A DNA stretch of 64,000 bases from positions 1 through 64,000 of IMG/VR virus record IMGVR_UViG_3300010354_000081; one strand, 5' to 3'. Each line of letters begins with the position of its first letter. Position 1 is the first letter of the stretch. This DNA is from a virus. Shown piece after piece: positions 8,806 through 16,151 of this stretch. The notes beneath the pieces are model-generated. The model was not told the DNA's origin and did not search any database. It saw only the letters and a list, made by a program, of their open reading frames with translations. Position numbers and translations under genes: made by a program.

Positions 8806-9379
8806 CTATATCCCCCGCCCCACCAAGTTCTTCCTCGACATCGATGTCGGCAATGCTCTTGGGGGTCTCTTCCGTATACGCCACTTCAGTAGCGCCGCCA
8901 TATAACTCTAAAGTCTTGAGCAAGTCTGTCTCAATATCTTGCACCGTGCGATGCGTAATGTTGATATCTATGCGCTCAGAGAACAATCCAACACCTGCAA
9001 TCCTTCCTAAGTTTTCCAGTGCCTTCATGCGCTGGCGAGGATCAGGGTCAACGGACTCAACAATCAATTTGTTGGTCACATAATTTCTAAGGCGGCGGGA
9101 TACGTCCAAGACCTCCTGATCCCACTCATTAAGGATGGCTTCGAGGTTTAGGATCGTACCCGGCGTTACGTGTTTTGCGGCTGGGATTTTTTGGGCAGCG
9201 AATATCGCATGTGAACTTGCTTTGTCCTCGGGGGTAATTTCTACCTTTGCCCCTTGGCTTATAAGTTCCTGAACTGTTTCGAACAAGGCGTGCGCCTTCT
9301 GACGAAAGTCGTCGATTTCCTCCGGTGTGGTGTCGAAGGGAAGTGGAATTCCCACTTCAGGCGTTGCGAGTATAGGCAT
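8783..9379 (-). CDS. terS: Terminase small subunit (putative)
   Basis: A 198-residue protein directly upstream of TerL. The central part (about residues 95-165) is helical and the C-terminus is acidic. The segment DPRQRMKALENLGRIAGVGLF resembles the oligomerisation region of several phage small terminases. Small terminases recognise the packaging site, which often lies in or near their own gene, so the adjacent divergent region is a place to look for it. It is the first gene of the leftward late unit. Confidence 0.75.
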   Translation of the reverse strand: MPILATPEVGIPLPFDTTPEEIDDFRQKAHALFETVQELISQGAKVEITPEDKASSHAIFAAQKIPAAKHVTPGTILNLEAILNEWDQEVLDVSRRLRNYVTNKLIVESVDPDPRQRMKALENLGRIAGVGLFSERIDINITHRTVQDIETDLLKTLELYGGATEVAYTEETPKSIADIDVEEELGGAGDIDEPGTSS

Positions 9380-9414
9380 GTGTTCCGTAGCGTTTGTGGC
9401 CCAGATTGTCCGCG

Positions 9415-9443
9415 AAGATAAACACCTTGTGTAAAGTTGTCAA
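9415..9443 (-). promoter_or_regulatory. Sigma70-type promoter for the late/terminase operon
   Basis: On the minus strand TTGACA (9443-9438) is followed by a 17-base spacer and TATCTT (9420-9415), about 35 bases before the TerS start codon. The -35 is perfect and the -10 matches 4 of 6. A GGAACA hexamer, the same half-site as the cluster at 10.5-10.8 kb, overlaps the TerS leader at 9381-9386. Confidence 0.65.
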
Positions 9444-9571
9444 TATATATCCCCGGTGGGGTTGCAGGGGACCCAAAAAGACAAGGGGGGTGTTTTGCTA
9501 TTTTGCTACTTAATTTAGCTACGCAAATTTTGAGGGGGGTGGGGGTCGCCTCGCCTATCCTTGACGCCTTG

Positions 9572-9586
9572 TTGTTAACTTAACAA
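9572..9586. promoter_or_regulatory. 15-bp perfect inverted repeat
   Basis: TTGTTAA-C-TTAACAA is perfectly symmetric and shares TTAACA with the larger palindrome family. A protein binding site is plausible; it overlaps no gene. Confidence 0.4.
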
Positions 9587-9702
9587 GTTACGACCCCCTG
9601 ACTTAGTGTAACCGTTTTGGGATTTTGTGATTGGTTGTGCAAATTACTAAGGCAAGGCATGCGATGGTACCAAGCTGACAGATTGGGGGGTGGGGTGTCG
9701 TA

Positions 9703-9716
9703 TTAACACCTGTTAA
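9703..9716. repeat. 14-bp palindrome, copy 1 (intergenic)
   Basis: TTAACACCTGTTAA, the family consensus, about 100 bases before the first early gene. Same sequence as copies at 13168, 15246 and 16152. Confidence 0.85.
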
Positions 9717-9817
9717 CAAATTGATGGGCGTACCCCTCAGAAAATGCTTTGAATTTTAGAATAGTTTGGTATCCTACAAGTGCAGTACACATTATCAATA
9801 ACCGAATGGAGTTAACC

Positions 9818-10327
9818 ATGAATTACCAAGCGATGACCAAAGCCGTTACCGATGCAATCAAGGGCGAGATTAACACTGTTAATAAATGGAAAACCGCAGG
9901 TGCGCAGGTATGCGAATTCTTTGGAACCGAAACGGCGCTCAACGAAGTTAAGGCGCAATTCATTGCGGACGCGATTATTCCCGCATTGAAACCGGCGCAT
10001 CAAAAGGCTTTGGGGATGGAATTAGCGCGCAAGGGCAGCAAAGAATATAACGCATTAGACGACGAGCAGAAAGATATCTGGTATGCGTTTAATCAGGCCA
10101 AAAAGGACGCGAGGTCTACCGCGCATACTATGTTCTCGCGTGTTGTTAGCTATGCTTTCCCGAAGGAAAAGACCGAGACCGAGACCGAGACCAAATCGAC
10201 GAAAACCAAAATTGTCAATTTGATCAATGACGCAATCGGCAAAGCGGAAAAAGATACCGCTCCGGACTATGATGCGGTTTTGTTAATCCAGCAACTTCGC
10301 GCAGCACTGGCAACTGCCAGCAAGTAA
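9818..10327 (+). CDS. First early gene, unknown function
   Basis: A 169-residue, mostly helical charged protein. The start at 9818 is chosen because GGAG lies 6 bases upstream (GGAGTTAACCATG); an upstream in-frame ATG at 9749 lacks a site. It contains an ETETETK acidic stretch near residue 125, and a variant of the repeat palindrome near its N-terminus read as INTVNK. A strong terminator follows directly, so it is probably a single-gene early transcript, as expected for an abundant early protein. No family recognised. Confidence 0.75.
   Translation: MNYQAMTKAVTDAIKGEINTVNKWKTAGAQVCEFFGTETALNEVKAQFIADAIIPALKPAHQKALGMELARKGSKEYNALDDEQKDIWYAFNQAKKDARSTAHTMFSRVVSYAFPKEKTETETETKSTKTKIVNLINDAIGKAEKDTAPDYDAVLLIQQLRAALATASK
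9870..9882. repeat. 13-bp palindrome variant, copy 2 (intragenic)
   Basis: TTAACACTGTTAA, one base shorter than the consensus, inside the first early gene. It is read as ...NTVNK, the same frame class as the other intragenic copies. Confidence 0.65.
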
Positions 10328-10344
10328 TTTGCCCCACTTGGCAG

Positions 10345-10368
10345 CCCCGACTTCGGTCGGGGTTTTTT
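10345..10368 (+). terminator. Intrinsic terminator after the first early gene
   Basis: CCCCGAC-TTCG-GTCGGGG followed by TTTTTT, 18 bases after the stop codon. A UUCG tetraloop with a 7-bp GC-rich stem makes it a strong terminator. Confidence 0.95.
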
Positions 10369-10448
10369 GTTGCCTGTGATTTCCGATCCTTTTGATGATA
10401 GTAGCTACCCTGAGAGGCTTGGTGGTGATGATGCAGCAGCTCAATTTA

Positions 10449-10462
10449 TTAACAGGTGTTAA
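10449..10462. repeat. 14-bp palindrome, copy 3 (intergenic)
   Basis: TTAACAGGTGTTAA, the reverse complement form of the consensus, just upstream of the TTGTTCC cluster. Confidence 0.85.
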
Positions 10463-10483
10463 TGCAATATGTTGCATGAAGCT

Positions 10484-10797
10484 TTGTTCCGCGTTGTTCC
10501 GCGTTGTTCCAGTCGCTGGAACAGGCAAAACCGTTGGTACGCCTACGTTTTGGGGGTTTTTTATGTGTTTGTTCCGTTGTTCCACATATATACCCCCCCT
10601 ACCCAAACCTGAGATTGCACTTTACAATGTAAACCAATCCTGCTTTGTAAAGTTCGGGAGCCTTGCGGCAGGTGTGTAATAACCGGAACACTGGAACAAG
10701 ACCGACAAATATTCGCCCAACACATTGATTTCAAAGGACATTCATGCGTATAAATAACCGGAACAAACCCGCCAAAAACGGAACAGAACTCGGAACA
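10484..10797. repeat. Cluster of TTGTTCC / GGAACA half-sites
   Basis: Ten copies in 314 bases. Rightward TTGTTCC lies at 10484, 10494, 10504, 10569 and 10577. The opposite orientation GGAACA lies at 10518, 10685, 10693, 10760, 10780 and 10792, with the 10504/10518 pair forming a palindrome. The first three copies repeat every 10 bases, one helical turn. The last copies run into the 5' end of the zinc-ribbon gene at 10744. The arrangement looks like a multi-site operator or an iteron-type origin. (Counting both orientations there are 11 hexamers; 10 if the palindrome is taken as one site.). Confidence 0.7.
10505..10523. promoter_or_regulatory. 19-bp operator-like palindrome
   Basis: TGTTCCAG-TCG-CTGGAACA has perfect 8-base arms, the most symmetric element of the cluster. 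It looks like a binding site for a dimeric regulator; one of the HTH proteins encoded downstream is a candidate. Confidence 0.6.
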
Positions 10798-11028
10798 ACC
10801 CAACACGTGAAAACAAACACGATTTTTTGTTGCTCATGCAGCTCATGTGGCGCAGATATTGAGCCACCAGAACGTCGTCGTATAACTTCTTTATGTAAGG
10901 AGTGTGGTGAGGTAGAGGCAAGGAAGGTGCGCCACTGCATTGTTCCGATGCACAAAAGCAACTACGTAGTCGTAACTGACCGCGATTTATTAACAGGTGT
11001 TAATCAGAAGGGAGGGCTAGTGAAATGA
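10744..11028 (+). CDS. Zinc-ribbon small protein
   Basis: A 94-residue protein with a CxxC...CxxC zinc ribbon (CSSCGADIEPP...LCKECGE) near residues 32-58. AAAGGA precedes ATG. The N-terminus is basic and Asn-rich. Near the C-terminus it reads through a repeat palindrome (LLTGVNQ). It overlaps the next gene by 4 bases (ATGA) and heads a chain of five overlapping small genes. Likely a small DNA- or protein-binding early protein. Confidence 0.75.
   Translation: MRINNRNKPAKNGTELGTTQHVKTNTIFCCSCSSCGADIEPPERRRITSLCKECGEVEARKVRHCIVPMHKSNYVVVTDRDLLTGVNQKGGLVK
10990..11003. repeat. 14-bp palindrome, copy 4 (intragenic)
   Basis: TTAACAGGTGTTAA near the 3' end of the zinc-ribbon gene, read in frame as LTGVN. 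Confidence 0.85.
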
Positions 11029-11129
11029 AGCTAGACGAGAACGAATGGGCAATGATCGCCGCTGCATTTCTGGGAGCCGTGCTTGGTGCGGTGCTGGCTG
11101 TGCTGTTAATACTTTATAGGAGTTTCTGA
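11025..11129 (+). CDS. 34-residue membrane peptide
   Basis: MKLDENEWAMIAAAFLGAVL... has a charged N-terminus and one hydrophobic helix of about 22 residues, ending YRSF. GGAGGG lies 8 bases before the ATG. Its ATG overlaps the upstream stop (ATGA) and its stop overlaps the next start (TGATG). The strict coupling supports translation. Function unknown. Confidence 0.6.
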   Translation: MKLDENEWAMIAAAFLGAVLGAVLAVLLILYRSF

Positions 11130-11215
11130 TGGACAACTTAGACGTTGTTGGACTGATATGTTTCTGCGTCCTGATGGTTGTGTTTGTGATGGACTACATC
11201 GGGTTGCTGCAATGA
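11129..11215 (+). CDS. 28-residue membrane peptide
   Basis: MDNLDVVGLICFCVLMVVFV... is almost entirely one hydrophobic segment. It starts on the last base of the preceding stop codon, with TAGGAG upstream, and overlaps the next gene by 4 bases. It forms a pair with the membrane peptide just before it. Function unknown. Confidence 0.5.
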   Translation: MDNLDVVGLICFCVLMVVFVMDYIGLLQ

Positions 11216-11418
11216 AACTAATCGACAGGAAAACAGGTAAGCCCGTGCAAGTTGGGGACAACCTGATCCGCAAGAACTACAAAGGGTTCAAGCATCGGTA
11301 CGAGGTGCTAGGTATCAGCAACGAGTCTGTATATGTGCGGAAGCTCGGAGCCAACGATGCTTGGGTGTATCTAAATGTGCAACCAGAAGCCCTGCAATTG
11401 AGTTGGGTGATGGTATGA
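11212..11418 (+). CDS. Small beta-rich protein, unknown
   Basis: A 68-residue protein starting MKLIDRKTGKPVQVGDN, with alternating hydrophobic residues suggesting a small beta barrel of SH3 or OB size (GDxV...YEVLGI...VYVRKL). The start at 11212 is chosen because of the ATGA overlap; the frame is open further upstream. It overlaps the next start by 4 bases. Conserved-looking but not recognised. Confidence 0.65.
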   Translation: MKLIDRKTGKPVQVGDNLIRKNYKGFKHRYEVLGISNESVYVRKLGANDAWVYLNVQPEALQLSWVMV

Positions 11419-11549
11419 GCGAAGCCGAGTGGGATGAGTACATCGACGTGCTGTACGAACAGTGGGTGGCTAGGCACGAAGCGTATGCGTTCGAGGATAA
11501 CTATGAGCCATTCGAAACAATCAATCCAAAACAAGTTAACAGGAGTTAA
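11415..11549 (+). CDS. 44-residue acidic protein, unknown
   Basis: MSEAEWDEYIDVLYEQWVARH... is acidic and aromatic. It begins at an ATGA overlap with the upstream gene. Its stop codon is the last TAA of a repeat palindrome, so its final residues (VNRS) are encoded by the repeat. The small acidic profile is reminiscent of phage inhibitor proteins, but this is only a resemblance. Confidence 0.6.
   Translation: MSEAEWDEYIDVLYEQWVARHEAYAFEDNYEPFETINPKQVNRS
11536..11549. repeat. 14-bp palindrome, copy 5 (start-associated)
   Basis: TTAACAGGAGTTAA. The central AGGAG is the ribosome binding site for the ATG at 11554 (8 bases away), and the last TAA ends the upstream gene. Confidence 0.9.
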
Positions 11550-11553
11550 TAAA

Positions 11554-11982
11554 ATGGGATACAGATCAACGGTTGGGATAAGGGTACAACGCACCGATCC
11601 AGATGCACCGGACATACCTACGGTGCTTGCGCTTGCCAAAGCCAAAGGAATCATTTCTGACAACTTCTTTGAAGCGAATTGGCACAAGGACGCAAGTGGT
11701 TGGGATGCTGACAACTTTGTGTTCTACAACGAGGACGTCAAGTGGTACGACGGGTACGAGTCTGTCGATGGGGTAAACAAGCTGTATGCGTTCTTTGAGG
11801 AGCTAGATGATGACGAGGGTAAGTACAAGGGTGCGTTCTGTCGGATTGGTGAAGACCCGACCGACGTGACCTCAGAACACTTTGGTGAGGACGGGTGGGA
11901 GTTGGTGTGCGTGACCCGAAACATTGAGATCGAGCTGGATTTGCTTGGGGATCGACTTGAGTTAACAGGAGTTAATAAATGA
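11554..11982 (+). CDS. Conserved small phage protein (MGYRS-type), unknown
   Basis: A 142-residue acidic protein starting MGYRSTVGIRVQR, with a W/Y-rich middle (NEDVKWYDGYESVDGV). Small phage proteins beginning MGYRS are familiar, with no known function to me. Translation starts behind repeat copy 5, and the protein ends with LTGVNK encoded by copy 6, overlapping the next start by 4 bases. The longer upstream frame is rejected because it would overlap the previous gene and ignore the AGGAG. Confidence 0.75.
   Translation: MGYRSTVGIRVQRTDPDAPDIPTVLALAKAKGIISDNFFEANWHKDASGWDADNFVFYNEDVKWYDGYESVDGVNKLYAFFEELDDDEGKYKGAFCRIGEDPTDVTSEHFGEDGWELVCVTRNIEIELDLLGDRLELTGVNK
11962..11975. repeat. 14-bp palindrome, copy 6 (start-associated and intragenic)
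   Basis: TTAACAGGAGTTAA. It encodes the end of one protein (LTGVN) and supplies AGGAG 7 bases before the ATG at 11979. Confidence 0.9.
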
Positions 11983-12848
11983 AGAACTACTACGAGCAGT
12001 ACAAGAACCTGCACGACTCGATCATACCGATACGTGGCAGGGCAGTCGAAGCCCGACCCATTGGTGAGCGGCGCAGAGATTGGGAGTTGATCGAGATGGA
12101 CAAAGATGTTGTGGCATGTCGCCTACACAACACGCAAGTCGTACGGTATTACCCAGACGGACGGATCGGGTTGCAGTGTGACGGCTGGCAAACCCCATCC
12201 ACTGCGGACTTCATTCATACCCACTCGCCGTGGCAATGCTTCAAACGCAACAACAAGTTGTGGGTGATGGTGCCAAGCAAAGCCGAGAATTCGTTGATCG
12301 AGAAGTATCTGCACTATCCCATACCAAAGGAGGGCGAGTTGATATTCCAACCAACAGAACATGGACAGTGGGAGCCAGTGTCCGAGGTTGTCGTACAGAA
12401 ACGAGTTGTCAATCGTGAGAAAGCAAAAGATGCACGTGCCCCATACCAGCCGTTCTTGCAGTGGGCTAAGACATTCATGCAGTTGTCGGACGGGTGGATC
12501 ATGCACGATACAAGGAAGGCAGTCATTCCGATGGTGGATGGGTACTTTGTTTATCGGGAGTTTTCCGAGCCGGTGATGTTGAACATGGCGAAGTCGGGTG
12601 ACGATACGCAGTACTTGGGGGCTTTGTGCGCGGTGCTGTGTGACGGTAGCAATGCAGTCGGTACTCGGATAGCGGACAGGCAGGTGCAGAGTGTTGGTGG
12701 GCATTCTTATTCAATAACTTATTATGACTTGCAGTTTTCGTATGACCTGCTGAAGTCCCGACTCTATCGGATGGTGGAGAAGGTGTCGTACATATACGAC
12801 AAGGTGGACGTGCAAGTAACGGAGAGAACGCAGTCGAACATCTTCTAA
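11979..12848 (+). CDS. Unknown protein preceding the AAA+ module
   Basis: A 289-residue soluble protein with many Trp, Tyr and His residues (DGWQTPSTADFIHTHSPWQCF). There is no nucleotide-binding or catalytic motif that I recognise. It starts in the shadow of repeat copy 6, and its stop lies just before the strong promoter of the AAA+ gene. It may be part of the same functional neighbourhood as the AAA+/VWA genes, by position only. Confidence 0.75.
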   Translation: MKNYYEQYKNLHDSIIPIRGRAVEARPIGERRRDWELIEMDKDVVACRLHNTQVVRYYPDGRIGLQCDGWQTPSTADFIHTHSPWQCFKRNNKLWVMVPSKAENSLIEKYLHYPIPKEGELIFQPTEHGQWEPVSEVVVQKRVVNREKAKDARAPYQPFLQWAKTFMQLSDGWIMHDTRKAVIPMVDGYFVYREFSEPVMLNMAKSGDDTQYLGALCAVLCDGSNAVGTRIADRQVQSVGGHSYSITYYDLQFSYDLLKSRLYRMVEKVSYIYDKVDVQVTERTQSNIF

Positions 12849-12852
12849 ATAC

Positions 12853-12881
12853 TTGACATGGGGTAACTATTATGTTATAAT
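12853..12881 (+). promoter_or_regulatory. Perfect sigma70 consensus promoter
   Basis: TTGACA (12853-12858), a 17-base spacer, then TATAAT (12876-12881). Both hexamers match consensus exactly. It drives the AAA+/VWA module starting at 12934, whose AAAGGAG site lies just before ATG. Confidence 0.93.
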
Positions 12882-12933
12882 ATGTCTTACAGTGGTAGTA
12901 GTAAGAAGTAAATCAACCTAAAAGGAGAAACAA

Positions 12934-14022
12934 ATGAGTGCAATCAACTTTGGTCAGTCCGTATCGCTCGTCGAGTTTGCGAAGGCTATCGGGCAGGTGG
13001 GTCGTGATGTGACGGTGATCGGTCAAGGCGAGCCGGGGATTGGCAAGTCCTCCATGCTGAAAGTTCTTGCTGCGCAGTATCCCGAGTATGCGATCTCGTA
13101 CATCGACTGCACGTTGCTGGACTTGGGTGACTTTGCCCTGCCATATACCGAGACAGTGGAGAACGAGTTAACACCTGTTAACAAAATCACGAAGTTCGCA
13201 CCGAACGCACGGTTCAAGATGCACGAAGGCAAGCCGGTGATCGTGATGCTTGACGAGATTGGCAAGGCAATGAAGGCAGTCAAGAATGTGTTGCTGACTT
13301 TGATGCTGGAGCATCGCATCGGTGACCACTATCTGCCTGAAGGGTCGATTGTGTTTGGCACGACAAACTTAATGTCAGATGGTGTCGGTGACATGCTCGA
13401 AGCACATGCAAGGAATCGTGTGTGCTTGGTGACTGTGCGCAAACCTGATGCAGACGAGTGGATCGAGTGGGCAATCAGCAACAACGTCGATCCGACGATC
13501 ATCGCGTGGGTCAAGCAGTTCCCGCATGCACTGGCAAGTTATACCGATCTGTCGCAGAAAGAGAACCCGTACATCTTTAACCCAACGCGGGCTGGTTCCG
13601 GTGCGGTGGTTACACCAAGAAGTTTGGAGAAGGCGTCCTTCATCGCCAAGCAACGTAATGAACTGGGGGATGCGCTGACTATCTCTCTGCTGACTGGGAC
13701 TATCGGTGAGAGTGCGGCGCGGGACATGCAAGCGTTCTTCACTGTGGTGGACAAGTTGCCATCGTGGGATGCGATCTTGAATGATCCGAAAAATGCCAAG
13801 CTGCCCGAGGATACGGTTGCCAAATGTATCTTGGTGTTCTCTGCGGTGACACGAGTAAGCAAGGACTCGCTGGACAAATGGATGCACTACTTGAAGCGTA
13901 TGGACAAGGAGTGGCAAGCCCTGTTTGCAACCAGCGTGATGAAGTCATCCGACAAGCAGTCGTTCTGTGTGATGAACAAGGAGTTCAAAGACTGGGCGTT
14001 GGAAAACCAGTGGTTGTTCTGA
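12934..14022 (+). CDS. MoxR/CobS-type AAA+ ATPase
   Basis: A 362-residue ATPase. Walker A is GEPGIGKSS (residues 32-40), Walker B VIVMLDE (102-108), sensor 1 FGTTN (141-145), and an Arg-finger candidate lies in HARNR near 160. The fold order fits the MoxR/CobS branch of AAA+, which usually works with a VWA-domain partner, and one is encoded directly downstream. A repeat palindrome inserts LTPVNK at residues 79-84, in a loop between the second beta strand and Walker B. It is transcribed from a consensus promoter, so strong early expression is expected. Confidence 0.88.
   Translation: MSAINFGQSVSLVEFAKAIGQVGRDVTVIGQGEPGIGKSSMLKVLAAQYPEYAISYIDCTLLDLGDFALPYTETVENELTPVNKITKFAPNARFKMHEGKPVIVMLDEIGKAMKAVKNVLLTLMLEHRIGDHYLPEGSIVFGTTNLMSDGVGDMLEAHARNRVCLVTVRKPDADEWIEWAISNNVDPTIIAWVKQFPHALASYTDLSQKENPYIFNPTRAGSGAVVTPRSLEKASFIAKQRNELGDALTISLLTGTIGESAARDMQAFFTVVDKLPSWDAILNDPKNAKLPEDTVAKCILVFSAVTRVSKDSLDKWMHYLKRMDKEWQALFATSVMKSSDKQSFCVMNKEFKDWALENQWLF
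13168..13181. repeat. 14-bp palindrome, copy 7 (intragenic)
   Basis: TTAACACCTGTTAA inside the AAA+ gene, read as LTPVN in the sequence ENELTPVNK. Confidence 0.9.
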
Positions 14023-14029
14023 CAACAAA

Positions 14030-14043
14030 TTAACAGGAGTTAA
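14030..14043. repeat. 14-bp palindrome, copy 8 (start-associated)
   Basis: TTAACAGGAGTTAA, directly between the AAA+ and VWA genes. AGGAG is 7 bases from the ATG at 14047. Confidence 0.9.
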
Positions 14044-14046
14044 TAA

Positions 14047-15249
14047 ATGGCTACAAAATTATCTGCCGAACAGCGTGTGCAACGAGCGCACGTGGCACTC
14101 ATGAAGCATCCGAACTATTGCTTGTACTCGGGCATCTTCATGCTTGGTAAAACAAGTGTGGAGGATGATGTGCCGACTGCATGTACAGATGGAAGAAATG
14201 TGAAATACGGACGTACATTCACAGACAAGTTGTCAGAACCCGAGCTACGCGCAGTGATCTTGCACGAGAACTTGCACAAAGCGTTCCGGCATCTAAGTAC
14301 GTGGAAGCATCTGTACAAGGAGCATGCGCAGTTGGCGAACATGGCGTGTGACTACGTGATCAACCTGATGATTGACGATTCAGATCAGTCAGGTCAGACC
14401 GTGAAGTTGCCCGACTGTGGCTTGCTTGACCCGAAGTATCGTGGCTGGGATTCGCAGCGTGTGTTCAACGACTTGAAGCAACAAGCGGACAAAGGCTCGG
14501 TGCATGTCAAAACCAAAGGCGATCAGGTGGGGCGTGATGTACCGGTAAGCGATGTGCCATCGCTGGATGATCATGACTGGGATGGATCTGAACAGATGAG
14601 CAATGAAGAGAAAGAAGTTCTGGCACGTGACATTGATCAGGCTCTGCGACAAGGCTCGATACTCGCTGGCAAGATGAAAGGCAACATGCCGCGTGAGATC
14701 AAGGAAGTGTTGGAAGCGAAGGTCGATTGGCGTGATGCACTGCGCGAGTTCGTCACATCATTCTGTATGGACAAGGATGAATCGACATGGCGTCGTCCTT
14801 CTCGGCGGTGGATAGGACAAGATGTTTACATGCCATCGTTGATCGGTGAGTCGGTCGGTCGCATCGTGGTGGCTATCGACATGTCAGGCTCTATCGGTAA
14901 CGAGGAGATCGGTCAGTTCTTGGGTGAGATTCGCAGCATCTGTGATCGGGTCAAGCCAGAGGGTATCGACGTGCTGTATTGGGATACACGAGTTGCGCAG
15001 CATGAGAAGTATGAGCAAGACCAACTGGACAACTTGTTGTCGAGTACCAAGCCAAGAGGTGGTGGGGGTACGGCTCCGAGTTGCATCCCGCAGTACATGG
15101 CTGACAAGAAGATCAAGGCTGAGTGTGCAGTAATCCTGACCGACGGTTATGTGGGTGGGGATTGGGGTAATGACTGGCAGTGCCCGACGCTATGGGGTAT
15201 CACGTCGGATCAAGTAAGCGCGGTAGGTAAGACGGTTCGTATTAGTTAA
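14047..15249 (+). CDS. VWA-domain metallopeptidase-like partner of the AAA+ ATPase
   Basis: A 400-residue protein. The N-terminal domain has a zinc-peptidase motif HENLH (residues 73-77) in a helix, as in the DUF2201 putative metallopeptidase group. The C-terminal half is a von Willebrand A-like domain with the MIDAS pieces DMSGSIG (from 278), a Thr in GGGGTAPS (near 339) and LTDGYVGG (near 365). MoxR ATPases are commonly paired with VWA proteins for metal-dependent remodelling of a substrate; CobS/CobT, RavA/ViaA and the archaeal virus ATV p618/p892 are known examples. Its stop codon is formed by the next repeat palindrome. Confidence 0.85.
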   Translation: MATKLSAEQRVQRAHVALMKHPNYCLYSGIFMLGKTSVEDDVPTACTDGRNVKYGRTFTDKLSEPELRAVILHENLHKAFRHLSTWKHLYKEHAQLANMACDYVINLMIDDSDQSGQTVKLPDCGLLDPKYRGWDSQRVFNDLKQQADKGSVHVKTKGDQVGRDVPVSDVPSLDDHDWDGSEQMSNEEKEVLARDIDQALRQGSILAGKMKGNMPREIKEVLEAKVDWRDALREFVTSFCMDKDESTWRRPSRRWIGQDVYMPSLIGESVGRIVVAIDMSGSIGNEEIGQFLGEIRSICDRVKPEGIDVLYWDTRVAQHEKYEQDQLDNLLSSTKPRGGGGTAPSCIPQYMADKKIKAECAVILTDGYVGGDWGNDWQCPTLWGITSDQVSAVGKTVRIS

Positions 15250-15259
15250 CACCTGTTAA
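15246..15259. repeat. 14-bp palindrome, copy 9 (stop-associated)
   Basis: TTAACACCTGTTAA. The first TAA (15247-15249) is the stop codon of the VWA gene. The next gene uses a separate GGAGAGTGC site. Confidence 0.9.
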
Positions 15260-15277
15260 TAAATTAAGGAGAGTGCC

Positions 15278-16144
15278 ATGATTCAGAATAGCGCAATGTT
15301 GGTTGACCTGAACATCTCAGTGTGGACAGGTCGCAAGCAAGACAAGCGTGTGTCGGAAGAGATCGATGCCGCCAAGAGTACCAAGACGAAGGCTGGGAAC
15401 TATCATAAGAAGCTGCTGGCAGGTACGCAAAAGCTCGACGATTTGCAGAAACTTGTTACTGGGATTCGTGCATGGCACTACGCGCAGACGCTGCCGTGGT
15501 CGGATGGTGGCTCACGCCTACTACCCATGAAGAACTTCTTTGACTACAAGGCAACACTCAATGACCTTGAGACGCAGTTCAATGAGGCGGTGGAAGCGTT
15601 CTTAACTGACTATCCAACACTTGTATCCGCAGCGGCGTTTCAGTTGGGTGACTTGTTTGACTCCGAGGAGTATCCGAGCGTGGATAGGTTGCGCGATAAG
15701 TTCCGGTTCCGGTTCGTGTTCCTGCCTGTGCCTGACGTGGGTGACTTCCGTGTTGATATTAACGAGCAGCACAAGGAAGAACTCAAAGCGCAATACGAAT
15801 CGTTTTATGAGAACAAGTTGTCAGAAGCAATGCAAGACGCGTGGTCCCGGCTTCACGAATGTTTATCCAAGATGAGCGAGAAGCTGGCGAACGCACCATC
15901 CCCGAGAATGACGAAAGACGGTGAGGTGTACACGCAGATATTCCGCGATTCGCTGGTGACTAATGCGGTGGAGTTGTGCGAGTTGCTGACCAAGCTGAAC
16001 GTGACGAACGATACCAAGTTGGAGAACGCACGTAAGACGTTGGAGTCGTTGATCGTAGGCGTGTCGCCCAAAGACTTGCGTGAGGATGAACACATGCGGT
16101 TGGATGTGAAGTCGAAGGTCGATGAAATCCTGAGCATGTTCTGA
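15278..16144 (+). CDS. Third gene of the AAA+/VWA module (DUF3150-like)
   Basis: A 288-residue soluble, helical protein. The N-terminal VDLNISVWTGRKQD and the middle FRFRFVFLPVPDVGDFRVDI resemble a phage family that I recall as DUF3150, which is often found next to CobS-like ATPases. That name is from memory and should be checked. No catalytic motif is seen. GGAGAGTGC precedes the ATG; an internal ATG six codons later is an alternative start. Its position between VWA and the fourth gene suggests it is a substrate or adaptor of the ATPase complex. Confidence 0.7.
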   Translation: MIQNSAMLVDLNISVWTGRKQDKRVSEEIDAAKSTKTKAGNYHKKLLAGTQKLDDLQKLVTGIRAWHYAQTLPWSDGGSRLLPMKNFFDYKATLNDLETQFNEAVEAFLTDYPTLVSAAAFQLGDLFDSEEYPSVDRLRDKFRFRFVFLPVPDVGDFRVDINEQHKEELKAQYESFYENKLSEAMQDAWSRLHECLSKMSEKLANAPSPRMTKDGEVYTQIFRDSLVTNAVELCELLTKLNVTNDTKLENARKTLESLIVGVSPKDLREDEHMRLDVKSKVDEILSMF

Positions 16145-16151
16145 CAATAAG

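Larger units (their letters stand above)
9380..9817. other. Divergent intergenic region with G-runs and palindromes
   Basis: This 438-base region has no convincing gene. It holds the leftward promoter, two near-identical G-rich blocks (GGGGGGTGGGGG at 9534-9545 and GGGGGGTGGGG at 9685-9695), and CCCCGGTGGGG near 9450. It also has a perfect TTGTTAA-C-TTAACAA inverted repeat (9572-9586) and the first TTAACACCTGTTAA palindrome. A weak rightward promoter may be TTGAAT (9749-9754) with TATCCT (9770-9775), but the 15-base spacer is short. It could hold the packaging site, an origin or early regulatory sites; none can be proven here. Confidence 0.6.
10328..10743. other. Intergenic regulatory region
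   Basis: About 416 bases without a gene I can support. It holds the terminator above, one repeat palindrome, most of the TTGTTCC/GGAACA cluster, and two small inverted repeats (TTTAC-AAT-GTAAA at 10621-10633, CTTTGTAAAG at 10643-10652). Open frames on both strands lack ribosome binding sites and cross the repeats. Confidence 0.6.

Noticed and set aside
10392-10679. A 95-codon plus-strand open frame that reads one palindrome as LTGVN
   Set aside because: No ribosome binding site, it crosses the TTGTTCC cluster, has a low-quality composition, and lies just after a strong terminator. One in three frames would show LTGVN by chance.
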